64,000 nucleotides of DNA from Robinsoniella sp. Its GTDB lineage: Bacteria > Bacillota > Clostridia > Lachnospirales > Lachnospiraceae. Position numbers and translations under genes: made by a program. The stretch's first letter is position 1. Each line of letters opens with the position of its first letter. The notes beneath the pieces were generated by a model that did not search any database, was not told the DNA's origin, and worked only from the letters and a program-made list of their open reading frames with translations. Positions 42,123 through 50,551 of the stretch are shown piece after piece. The stretch spans positions 1 through 64,000 of the forward strand of contig JAMPFB010000002.1 in the NCBI GenBank assembly GCA_023664735.1, given 5' to 3'.

Positions 42123-43202
42123 ATGAAGCTTGGTTTTGTCATTGGAAACATGAGCCATTCAGGTGGGACGGAGCGGGTGCTTTCCCTGATTGCAAATGGA
42201 CTGGCAAAAAGGAATCATGAAGTGGTGGTTATCAGCATGTGGGGGGAAAAGGAGCTTGTGTTCCCCTTAGAGCGTACCATAAAAAGATATCGGCTTTCAG
42301 AGGAATATCCCAAGGGAATCAAAGGAAACCTGAAAAATATCATGGGACTGTATCAAATCGTGAAAAAAGAACAAGTCACCGTGTTAGTTGATGTGGATTT
42401 GATCTTGACTTTTTACAGCCTGCCCTTAAAGGTATTGTTACCGGGGCTGAAGCGGATTTCATGGGAGCATTTCAATTACTATTATCAATTTCGTAAAAAC
42501 AACCGAATCCGGAGAATTGCCATGGGGCTGGCAGCAGCCTTTTCCGATGTGCTCTTAGTGCTGTCAAAGGAGGATATGGGCTATTACAAAAGCAACCTGA
42601 AGGTCAGGGCAAGATTATGTCAGATTTACAATCCCAATACCTATGAGGGGATTGTTTCCCATAAGCCAAGGGAGAAGCTCGTATTTGCGGCAGGAAGGCT
42701 TACAAAGGCAAAAGGGTTTGATTATCTTTTAAAGAGCTGGCAGCTTTTGGAAAAGGATTTTCCAGACTGGAAGCTTTGCATTGCAGGAAGCGGCGAGGAG
42801 GAAGAAAGGCTTCTTTCCATGAAGCGGCAGATGAATTTAAGGCTGCTTGAATTTGTGGGCAATGTAAAGGATATAGAAGCATATTATGAAAGAGCGGCAT
42901 TTTTTGTGCTTCCATCCAGAAATGAAGGCTTTGGCATGGTGCTGATTGAAGCTATGGCATATGGGATTCCGGTTGTAAGCTTTTCCTGTAAGGCTGGTCC
43001 TAAGGACATTATTACAGATGGGGAAGATGGATTTTTAGTTTCCACCGGTGACTACAGAAGCTTTGCAGATAAGATGCGCTGCTTGATGGAGTCGCAAGAG
43101 CTTCGGGAACAAATGGGAAGAAAGGCAAAGGAGTCTACAGGCAGGTTCCGTGTGGAAGGGATTCTGAAACAGTGGGAGGAGTTACTGGAATCCTTACAAT
43201 AA
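42123..43202 (+). CDS. GT4-family glycosyltransferase
   Basis: A 359-residue GT-B enzyme opening KLGFVIGNMSHSGGTERVLS. The C-terminal domain holds AAGRLTKAKGFDYLL and the E-x7-E motif in NEGFGMVLIEAMAYG. The ATG at 42123 follows AGGTGG; an earlier in-frame start overlaps the dehydrogenase. Likely adds a sugar on the cytoplasmic face. Confidence 0.92.
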   Translation: MKLGFVIGNMSHSGGTERVLSLIANGLAKRNHEVVVISMWGEKELVFPLERTIKRYRLSEEYPKGIKGNLKNIMGLYQIVKKEQVTVLVDVDLILTFYSLPLKVLLPGLKRISWEHFNYYYQFRKNNRIRRIAMGLAAAFSDVLLVLSKEDMGYYKSNLKVRARLCQIYNPNTYEGIVSHKPREKLVFAAGRLTKAKGFDYLLKSWQLLEKDFPDWKLCIAGSGEEEERLLSMKRQMNLRLLEFVGNVKDIEAYYERAAFFVLPSRNEGFGMVLIEAMAYGIPVVSFSCKAGPKDIITDGEDGFLVSTGDYRSFADKMRCLMESQELREQMGRKAKESTGRFRVEGILKQWEELLESLQ

Positions 43203-43238
43203 AATAAGGGTAAAAATATAATGCAAAGGCGGATGCAT

Positions 43239-44156
43239 ATGAATATATTAGTAACCTTAGATGATAATTACATAAGACCTCTATTTCTTATGTTGGAATC
43301 ATTATTTTGTCATGAGAAACAACCGTTGGATATTTATCTTTTTTATTCCAATGTTTCAAAGGAGAACAGGAGAAGGCTTTCTAAATATATCCAAAAACAG
43401 GGAAGCCGTTTCATTCCGATTTTTGTAGAGGATAATATGTTTCAGGATGCTCCAGTTTTCCGTTATTTTACAAAGGAAATGTACTATCGGCTTTTATGCA
43501 GCAGGCTGTTGCCTGAAACAGAGGAAAGGGTACTGTATTTAGACCCGGATATTCTAATCAGGGGAGAGCTTGGGCGCTTTTATGAAATGGATTTTCAGGG
43601 GAAGCAGTTGATTGGAATGGAAGATTATGCAATCAATCATATGCTGCATAAAAAGAAAGAGGCAATCGGCTTTACAAAGGAAGAGTGTTACATCAACTCA
43701 GGAGTACTTCTCTTTAATCTGAAGAAGATGAGAGAAGCCTTTGTGCTGGAAGATTTTATTGCTCTTTTAGAAAATTATAGGAATGTTGTTTCCTTTCCGG
43801 ATCAGGATTTGATTAATCTTTATTTTAAAGAAGACAAATTGATAGGAGAGCGGATTTACAATTACAATACAGGCTATGGAAGCATTGGAGGTATGCTTGC
43901 ATGGGCATTGGGATTTAAGAGGGAGGAAAAAGAACCTGTCATTATTCATTACATGGGCAGTTCAAAGCCATGGCAGGTAGATTATTATGGGAAATATTAT
44001 TATGAATATTATCACTATTTGAAGAAACATTTAGGCTGGAAAGGTAAAGTGTTATTTTTCTTTAAACCATGCTATGTTGCGGTAAAACTTGGTAGGGCGC
44101 TTTTTCGGAAAGGCTGCGCTTATCTGCAGATTGGGGAAAGGAGAGATACGATATGA
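43239..44156 (+). CDS. GT8-family glycosyltransferase
   Basis: A 305-residue GT-A retaining enzyme. It has MNILVTLDDNYIRPLFLMLE at the start, the metal-binding DxD in YLDPDI, INSGVLLFNLKKM, and HYMGSSKPW near the end, all standard GT8 landmarks. It ends in a basic hydrophobic tail that may touch the membrane. It is a paralogue of the GT8 at 59987. ATG at 43239 is preferred from that alignment; 43221 is possible. It overlaps the next gene by 4 bases. Confidence 0.92.
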   Translation: MNILVTLDDNYIRPLFLMLESLFCHEKQPLDIYLFYSNVSKENRRRLSKYIQKQGSRFIPIFVEDNMFQDAPVFRYFTKEMYYRLLCSRLLPETEERVLYLDPDILIRGELGRFYEMDFQGKQLIGMEDYAINHMLHKKKEAIGFTKEECYINSGVLLFNLKKMREAFVLEDFIALLENYRNVVSFPDQDLINLYFKEDKLIGERIYNYNTGYGSIGGMLAWALGFKREEKEPVIIHYMGSSKPWQVDYYGKYYYEYYHYLKKHLGWKGKVLFFFKPCYVAVKLGRALFRKGCAYLQIGERRDTI

Positions 44157-45079
44157 AGCAGGGAAAAAAATTAAGTGTTCTGATTCCGGCTTATAATGAA
44201 AGTGCGGGTATCGGCAGGACTTTAGAGGAATTGATTACATATATCGATATGGAAGAAACGGAAATTATCGTAGTTGATGACGGTTCTACGGACAATACTG
44301 CAGATATTGTAAAAGGATTTCCTGAGGTGAGATTGATTCAGCATGGCATGAATAAGGGCTATGGCACAGCCATAAAGACAGGCACAAGAGCAGCGGCAGG
44401 GGAAATCGTGGCATGGTATGATGCAGATGGACAGCACAGGCCGGAGGACTTAAAAAAGGTAGTGGATGAAATCATTGATAAGGAGTTGGATTACTGCATT
44501 GGTGTCAGAGGAAAGGACTCCTATGTGGATAAGACCAGAGTGTTTGGAAAATTCATTCTCCGCCTGTTTTTAAGGGTTGTTACCTTTAAAAAGGTTACGG
44601 ATTTTAATTCCGGGCTACGTGCCTTTAAAAGAGAGATATTGTTAAGATATTTATCGTTTCTGCCAAAGCGTTTTGGAGCTTCCACTGTTACTACCCTGCT
44701 TATGCAGGAAGAGGATTATAATGGCAGCGAGGTGCCTATCGTGGTAAGGCAGCGCATTGGAAAAAGCACAGTGAAGCAGATTCGGGACGGGCTTCGGACG
44801 ATTATGTTGATTTTAAATGTGATTTTGTTATTCCACCCTATGCGGGTTCTTGGAAGCGGTGGGGCGGTGATGATTCTGGCAGGGGTGATTTATGGAGGTG
44901 TCTGTGCCCTTAAGTGGCGCAGCGGATTTCCGGTATTTGCAGCAGTTCTGGTTATTTTTGGATTTCAGTTGTTCTGCTTTGGGCTGTTATCCCATCAAAT
45001 CAGCCGGGTGCGAAAGGAAAAATTCGAAGATCCCGGTATTTATGCTATGATGAGCAGACAGGAAATGACAAAACAATAA
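44153..45079 (+). CDS. GT2 glycosyltransferase, DPM1-like with two TM helices
   Basis: A 308-residue polyprenyl-phosphate-type GT2: VLIPAYNESAGIG, VVDDGSTDNT, DADGQHRPED (the DxD region) and DFNSGLRAFKRE. Two C-terminal helices lie at about 230-280. Such enzymes load a sugar onto undecaprenyl phosphate for use outside the membrane. The GT-C-like protein at 53662 in the same operon would be a logical user of that donor. Confidence 0.9.
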   Translation: MKQGKKLSVLIPAYNESAGIGRTLEELITYIDMEETEIIVVDDGSTDNTADIVKGFPEVRLIQHGMNKGYGTAIKTGTRAAAGEIVAWYDADGQHRPEDLKKVVDEIIDKELDYCIGVRGKDSYVDKTRVFGKFILRLFLRVVTFKKVTDFNSGLRAFKREILLRYLSFLPKRFGASTVTTLLMQEEDYNGSEVPIVVRQRIGKSTVKQIRDGLRTIMLILNVILLFHPMRVLGSGGAVMILAGVIYGGVCALKWRSGFPVFAAVLVIFGFQLFCFGLLSHQISRVRKEKFEDPGIYAMMSRQEMTKQ

Positions 45080-45115
45080 TAAAAATATATACTGATAGTA
45101 AAGGAATAAAATGTT

Positions 45116-46099
45116 ATGAGTTATCAGGAAGTAATCTTCCCACCGGAAAGTATATTTACCGTAACGGGAGGTGCAGGATTCATTGGCTCTAATCTGTGCG
45201 AGGCATTATTACAAAAGGGATATCGGGTACGATGTCTGGATAATCTGTCTACAGGAAGGGAAGAAAATTTAAAGCAGCTATTGACATATGAGCATTTTAC
45301 GTTTATAAAAGGAGATATATGTGACTTGGACACCTGCAATAAGGTCTGCGAAGGCGCCAATTACGTACTTCATCAGGCGGCTTGGGGCAGCGTGCCAAGG
45401 AGCATTGAAATGCCCTTGTATTATGAAGAGGTAAATATCAGAGGAACCCTGAATATGATGGAAGCAGCAAGGCAGGCTGGGGTAAAGCGATTTGTCTATG
45501 CATCCTCTTCCTCTGTTTATGGGGATTCCAAGGAGCTTCCCAAGGTCGAGGGAAGAGAAGGTAAGCTCTTGTCCCCTTATGCCTTGACGAAGCGTGCGGA
45601 TGAAGAATACGGAAAATTGTATGCAGAGCTATATGGGCTGGAAACAGTGGGACTGCGCTATTTTAATGTATTTGGAAGAAGACAGGACCCGGACGGCGCT
45701 TATGCAGCGGTGATTCCAAGATTCATCCGGCTGCTGCTAAAAGGAGAAGCGCCTATGATTCATGGAGACGGGCTCCAGTCCAGAGATTTTACCTATATTG
45801 AAAATGTCATTGAGGCAAACCTGAAGGCATGTGCCTCTAAGGAAGCGGTGGCAGGAGAAGCCTTTAATGTTGCTTATGGAGGACAGGAAACCATACTGTC
45901 CATGTACGGGACAATCTGCAGGGAGCTGGGTGTTTCCATAGAGCCGGTATTCGTTGAGCCCAGAAAAGGGGATATCAGACATTCCAATGCCAATATTGAT
46001 AAGGCAGGAAGGCTTCTTTCTTATCATCCGGAATATGATTTTAAAAAAGGACTTCATTTAACAATTGACTGGTACAAGGAACAGTTGAAAGAAAAGTAA
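45116..46099 (+). CDS. UDP-HexNAc(A) C4-epimerase, WbpP/TviC-like
   Basis: A 327-residue extended SDR with TGGAGFIGSNL (cofactor), the Ser of ASSSSVYGDS and the YALTK catalytic pair, and RYFNVFGRRQDP. The N-terminal extension before the glycine motif and the LDNLSTG string match the WbpP/TviC group, which epimerises UDP-GlcNAc(A) and UDP-GalNAc(A). Functional partner of the dehydrogenase at 40786; Pel itself needs UDP-GalNAc, so either product would feed the operon. Confidence 0.88.
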   Translation: MSYQEVIFPPESIFTVTGGAGFIGSNLCEALLQKGYRVRCLDNLSTGREENLKQLLTYEHFTFIKGDICDLDTCNKVCEGANYVLHQAAWGSVPRSIEMPLYYEEVNIRGTLNMMEAARQAGVKRFVYASSSSVYGDSKELPKVEGREGKLLSPYALTKRADEEYGKLYAELYGLETVGLRYFNVFGRRQDPDGAYAAVIPRFIRLLLKGEAPMIHGDGLQSRDFTYIENVIEANLKACASKEAVAGEAFNVAYGGQETILSMYGTICRELGVSIEPVFVEPRKGDIRHSNANIDKAGRLLSYHPEYDFKKGLHLTIDWYKEQLKEK

Positions 46100-46109
46100 A
46101 GGTGAGATT

Positions 46110-47633
46110 ATGCTGAAAATATCAGATTATGCTGCCATGATGCTATCCTTTCTTGCAATGCTTCTATTTTACTTGATATTTTCCGGAAGTATTTCGGTAA
46201 ATCTGGGAGCTTCCAATTCTTTAGAGCCTGTGGAGCTTCCGGAGGATTTTTCGGTAATAAGGGAAAGCAATATGGAAGAGCCTGTATATGCCGTTTTATG
46301 CGGAAATCAGGAAGAAAGTGAAGGAACAAAGAGCATCATCCGTATGCTGTCAGACTTGAAAAAAGAATATGCAGTGTTTTCTACGGCAGAGGAGATAAAC
46401 AATACGCAGGCGGAATCCATAGAAGCCTTCGTAGTAACTGCCGATAGCTGGGAGGAAATAGGAAATCCAAAGCTTTTATTCCAATATGTGGAGGAAGCGG
46501 GGAAAAAGCTTATATTTACCCATGTGCCTGACGGAGAAGGATATGAGGAATATAACAGGACAATTGGGATTTTGGAAAATAAGGGAACTGTGCAGATTGA
46601 CGGCGTCATGCTTTTTGAAGGAATGTTCCTTCAGGGCGACATGGTATATTTTGATGAGCTGGAAATGGACGTAAAGGATATTGCAATTGATGCCAGATGT
46701 AAAAAGTTGATGGTGGAAAAGAGCCGGCAGGAGAAGGAGCAGAAGGAGCTGATTCCGCTTATCTGGGAAAAACGATATGGAGAAGGCTGCTTCTATGTGG
46801 CAAACGGAGAGCTTCTTATGGCGGAAAGCGGAATGGGGATTTTTACCGGAATACTTGGGCGGACAGAGGAGGATTTTGTATATCCGGTAGTCAATGCAAA
46901 GGCAAGTCTGTTAGATTCCTTCCCGGAGCTTACCAATCCATATGAAGAGCAGGTCCAGAGCATGTACAGCAGGGATACATATATGTTCCTTCGGGACATT
47001 GTATGGCCTGCCATTGTAAAGCTTGGAGAATCGGATACGCTGATTTTTAGTGCAAGGCTGAATAAGCCCATAGAAAAGGAAGATGAAGAGAATTATAAAT
47101 ATCTTGCGGATTTGCTGAAAAGGCGCGGCTATGAAATAGATGACAGCCTTACGGAAAAGGAAGTAGAGCTTCCGTATGTGAGCTTTGGGCATGAAAGGAA
47201 AGAAGAGGAAATCTTCCATATGCAAAGCAGCATTTCCGGCATGGGGCTTGCAACGCATTATCTGGACATTTCTCAGGTAATGGGCAGGAATGCAGGGAAA
47301 CCGGAATATGAATGGTCAAGCTATTCTCTGGAGCTGTCTAAGCTGTTCCATGATTTATATAAGGAAACCGACTGGATGGACGTTATGACGGTCTCACAGG
47401 CATTAGAGCGGTACAAGCGGTATTTGCTGATAGAGCCGGTAATAAAAAAGGAAAAAGACCAGATAAGCATTGAAACAGGGAATTTTAATGAGCAGTGCTT
47501 TTATGTGATACGGACGGAAAAGACTGTGCTTTCCGGCGAAGGCTATGAAGCGCAGGAAATAGGTGAAGAGGCTTATTTAGTAAGGGCGCTTCAGGAAAAG
47601 ATTGTGATTGGATTGGAAGAAAAGCCGGAATAA
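46110..47633 (+). CDS. Membrane-anchored DUF2194-like protein of Pel-like locus
   Basis: A 507-residue protein with one N-terminal membrane helix (about 8-30) and a large extracytoplasmic region. The N-terminal part looks like a Rossmann-like domain (VYAVLCGNQEESEGTKSIIRML), and the C-terminal part is beta-rich. Position directly before pelF and the layout match the DUF2194 proteins of Gram-positive Pel-type loci, which stand where PelA deacetylase/hydrolase is expected. I do not see a clear metal triad of a polysaccharide deacetylase or a GH166 hydrolase domain, so catalysis is doubtful. Confidence 0.6.
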   Translation: MLKISDYAAMMLSFLAMLLFYLIFSGSISVNLGASNSLEPVELPEDFSVIRESNMEEPVYAVLCGNQEESEGTKSIIRMLSDLKKEYAVFSTAEEINNTQAESIEAFVVTADSWEEIGNPKLLFQYVEEAGKKLIFTHVPDGEGYEEYNRTIGILENKGTVQIDGVMLFEGMFLQGDMVYFDELEMDVKDIAIDARCKKLMVEKSRQEKEQKELIPLIWEKRYGEGCFYVANGELLMAESGMGIFTGILGRTEEDFVYPVVNAKASLLDSFPELTNPYEEQVQSMYSRDTYMFLRDIVWPAIVKLGESDTLIFSARLNKPIEKEDEENYKYLADLLKRRGYEIDDSLTEKEVELPYVSFGHERKEEEIFHMQSSISGMGLATHYLDISQVMGRNAGKPEYEWSSYSLELSKLFHDLYKETDWMDVMTVSQALERYKRYLLIEPVIKKEKDQISIETGNFNEQCFYVIRTEKTVLSGEGYEAQEIGEEAYLVRALQEKIVIGLEEKPE

Positions 47634-47654
47634 GCTGAAAAAAGAGGTGTAAAA

Positions 47655-49067
47655 GTGAAGATAGCAATGTTTGTGGAAGGATGTTACCCTTACGTGGTGG
47701 GCGGTGTGTCCAGTTGGGTACAGATGCTTTTGGAAGCCAGAAAGGAAACGGAATTTATGATTTATTCCCTGCTGCCGGACCGGCAGCAGAGCGGACAGTT
47801 TAAATATACGATGCCGGAAAATGTTCTGGAAATCAGGGAAGCCTATTTAAATGATCGGGATGTGGTAAAGTATTTCAGAAAGCGAACCAGAATGAACGAG
47901 GAAGAAAAAAGCTGCTTTAGGAAGCTGATTTTTGGAGAAAACATAGACTGGCTGGGAATCTTCCGTTTTTTTGAAAAAGATAACATATCTGTAAATGACA
48001 TTCTCATGGGGGAAGAATTTTTTGAGATTGTTCAGGATTTATATATCGAGAAATATCCCCAATGTGTATTTACAGACTTTTTATGGAGCGTCAGGTCTTT
48101 GTACCTGCCCTTGTTCACAGTATTAAAGGTGCCGGTAGATGAGGCGGACTGCTATCATGCCATATCCACCGGTTATGCGGGGATTTTGGCATGCAAAGGG
48201 CATTATTTATATCAAAAGCCCATTTTGCTTACAGAGCATGGCATCTATACAAGGGAAAGAGAAGAGGAAATTATTAAGGTAGACTGGACGCAGGGGATTT
48301 ATAAGGATTTATGGATTCGTTATTTTTATACGTTGTCCTCCTGCATTTACGACTGTGCCTCACAGGTGATTTCCCTGTTCCAGCAGGCGCAGAAAATACA
48401 ATTAGAGCTTGGCTGCCCCAGAGAAAAGGCAAGAGTGATTTCCAATGGGGTATATGTGAAGCAGTTTGAGAATATTCCCGGAAAGGATTTAGAGGATACG
48501 TTCATCAACATAGGGGCGGTGCTGAGGGTAGTGCCTATTAAGGACGTAAAGACCATGATCAATGCCTTTGCATTGGCAAAAATGAAGGTGCCGAACCTGA
48601 AGCTTTATATTATGGGCCCCACAGATGAAAATCCGGAATATTATGAAGAATGTCTGGAATTTATTAGAGGATTTCAGGTGGGAGATATTGAATTTACAGG
48701 AAGGGTAAATATAAAGGAGTATCTGGGCAAAATGGATATGACGATTCTTACCAGCATTTCAGAAGGGCAGCCCCTGTCTATCTTAGAGTCCATGGCTGCT
48801 TCAAAGCCCTGCATTGCAACGGATGTGGGCGGCTGTAAGGAACTGCTTTATGGAGGGGAAAAGGATAGCCTTGGAAAAAGCGGCATTATTGTTCCGGTCA
48901 TGAATGTGGATAAGATTGCGGACGCTATGGTGACTCTGGCAACAGATGAGGCATTAAGGGAAGATATGGGCTATAACGGAAGGCTCCGGGTAAAGGCATT
49001 TTACCAAAATGAACAGGTAACAAAGGCTTACGAGGAATTGTACGGACAATATAAGGATGGGAAGTAG
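47655..49067 (+). CDS. pelF: Pel glycosyltransferase PelF
   Basis: A 470-residue GT4 of the PelF type. The N-terminus VEGCYPYVVGGVSSWVQML is diagnostic, and the E-x7-E motif is EGQPLSILE (370-378). In Pel systems PelF polymerises N-acetylhexosamine from UDP-sugars in the cytoplasm. It starts with GTG after AGAGGTG. Followed 8 bases later by pelG. Confidence 0.93.
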   Translation: MKIAMFVEGCYPYVVGGVSSWVQMLLEARKETEFMIYSLLPDRQQSGQFKYTMPENVLEIREAYLNDRDVVKYFRKRTRMNEEEKSCFRKLIFGENIDWLGIFRFFEKDNISVNDILMGEEFFEIVQDLYIEKYPQCVFTDFLWSVRSLYLPLFTVLKVPVDEADCYHAISTGYAGILACKGHYLYQKPILLTEHGIYTREREEEIIKVDWTQGIYKDLWIRYFYTLSSCIYDCASQVISLFQQAQKIQLELGCPREKARVISNGVYVKQFENIPGKDLEDTFINIGAVLRVVPIKDVKTMINAFALAKMKVPNLKLYIMGPTDENPEYYEECLEFIRGFQVGDIEFTGRVNIKEYLGKMDMTILTSISEGQPLSILESMAASKPCIATDVGGCKELLYGGEKDSLGKSGIIVPVMNVDKIADAMVTLATDEALREDMGYNGRLRVKAFYQNEQVTKAYEELYGQYKDGK

Positions 49068-49075
49068 AGGGGCAT

Positions 49076-50551
49076 ATGGCAGGAATTGGCTTTGAGTTAA
49101 AGCGGTTATTTAAAAAAGAAGGAGTATTTAACAGCATATTTGCAGGTATTTATGCAACAGCGGTAACGATTGGACCTACGATTATCGTGATTATTGCACT
49201 GAATATTATGTACATGTTGCCTCCATATATTGAAATTGCATACAGGGATAAGGAGCTGCTTTCCGCTACGATTCTATATGTATTCGTATTTTCGCTGATT
49301 TTGGCATCTCCTATCAATATCATATTATCTAGATATGTGGCGGATAAAATATATGAGGAAGATTATGGCAGCATCTATGCCGCAGTGGAAACCGGCAGCC
49401 TGCTGATTGCCGCTTTCGTAGGGCTTATGGGGATTCCTTTTGGGTGTGCCATGTATTTTATAGGGCATATCCCTCTTTATTATATATTTGGTTCCTATAT
49501 GTTTTTTGCAGGACTTTCCTTTACTTTTTATTATATGACATTCATTACGGTGTTAAAAGAATACCGGAAGATTACCTTTAGTTTTTTAGGAAGCCTGGCG
49601 GTAGGATTTCTGTTTGTGCTAGTAAGCGTATTCTGGTTGAAAGTTCCTATCGTGGATGCCATCCTCTTTGGGCTGGCGCTAAGCTTTGTGCTGATTGCCA
49701 TGATATTATTGTTTTTTATTAAGAAGAGCTTTGTAAACCATAACGGAAATGCAGGAGAACTGTTTTCCTATATCAAAAAAGGCTGGTGGCTGATTCTGGC
49801 AAATGCCCTGTATATATGGGGGCTGTATGTGCATAATTTTGTGTTCTGGCTTTTTTCCGATTACAAGATTTGCGTGTCAGAAGTATTCCAGTCGGCGCCC
49901 ACCTACGACATGGCAACCTATCTTGCCATGATTAGCAATATTTCTGTGCTGGTTATTTTTGTGGTAAATGTGGAAACCAAATTCCATACGGCTTATAAGG
50001 CATATTGTGAATCTATTATCGGCGCAGCGGGAAAAGATATCCGCCGCACAAAGCAGAAGATGATAGAAACCCTCAGAAGGGAAACCATTTACATTGTGCA
50101 GATTCAGGTGCTGGTAAATATTATTGTTTATGTGGCAGCCCTTGTGATTTTTCCAAGAATCGGAATCGAAGGCGTGGTGCTGTCCATGTATCCGGTATTA
50201 TCCATAGCCTATATGATATTATATCTTGTGCAGTGCTTTATGATTTACTTATTTTATCTGGATGACCAGAAGGGAGCGCCTTTGGTGGGCGGCGCATTTT
50301 TTGCAGGGACTCTTTTGGGAAGCCTGATAACGGTGAAGCTGCCTCCTGCCATGGGAGGCCTGGGTCTGGTCTTTGGTGCAGCCTGCGGCTTTACTGTGGC
50401 TTTCTTCCGGATTCGTTATATGCTCATCCATTTAGACAGACATATTTATGGAAGAGGAAAAATTGTAAAACAGGTAAAGTCAGCGAAGGAACAAAAAGCA
50501 TTTACCATTTATTCGTTTCAAAATATGAAAAAAGGAGGCGATTCCCATTAA
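49076..50551 (+). CDS. pelG: Pel membrane transporter PelG
   Basis: A 491-residue protein with about 12 helices opening MAGIGFELKRLFKKEGVFNS, the PelG hallmark. It belongs to the MOP exporter superfamily and moves the Pel polymer across the cytoplasmic membrane with PelD, PelE and PelF. The stop codon overlaps the proposed AUU start of the next gene (ATTAA). Confidence 0.93.
   Translation: MAGIGFELKRLFKKEGVFNSIFAGIYATAVTIGPTIIVIIALNIMYMLPPYIEIAYRDKELLSATILYVFVFSLILASPINIILSRYVADKIYEEDYGSIYAAVETGSLLIAAFVGLMGIPFGCAMYFIGHIPLYYIFGSYMFFAGLSFTFYYMTFITVLKEYRKITFSFLGSLAVGFLFVLVSVFWLKVPIVDAILFGLALSFVLIAMILLFFIKKSFVNHNGNAGELFSYIKKGWWLILANALYIWGLYVHNFVFWLFSDYKICVSEVFQSAPTYDMATYLAMISNISVLVIFVVNVETKFHTAYKAYCESIIGAAGKDIRRTKQKMIETLRRETIYIVQIQVLVNIIVYVAALVIFPRIGIEGVVLSMYPVLSIAYMILYLVQCFMIYLFYLDDQKGAPLVGGAFFAGTLLGSLITVKLPPAMGGLGLVFGAACGFTVAFFRIRYMLIHLDRHIYGRGKIVKQVKSAKEQKAFTIYSFQNMKKGGDSH
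50534..50549 (+). promoter_or_regulatory. Shine-Dalgarno and AUU initiation site of pelD-like gene
   Basis: GGAGG at 50534-50538 is 8 bases from ATT at 50547-50549 but 17 bases from the TTG at 50556. Starting at ATT restores the K-V-L-I-I-G strand expected at the beginning of a Rossmann fold. The ATT overlaps the TAA of pelG, implying translational coupling. Confidence 0.6.
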
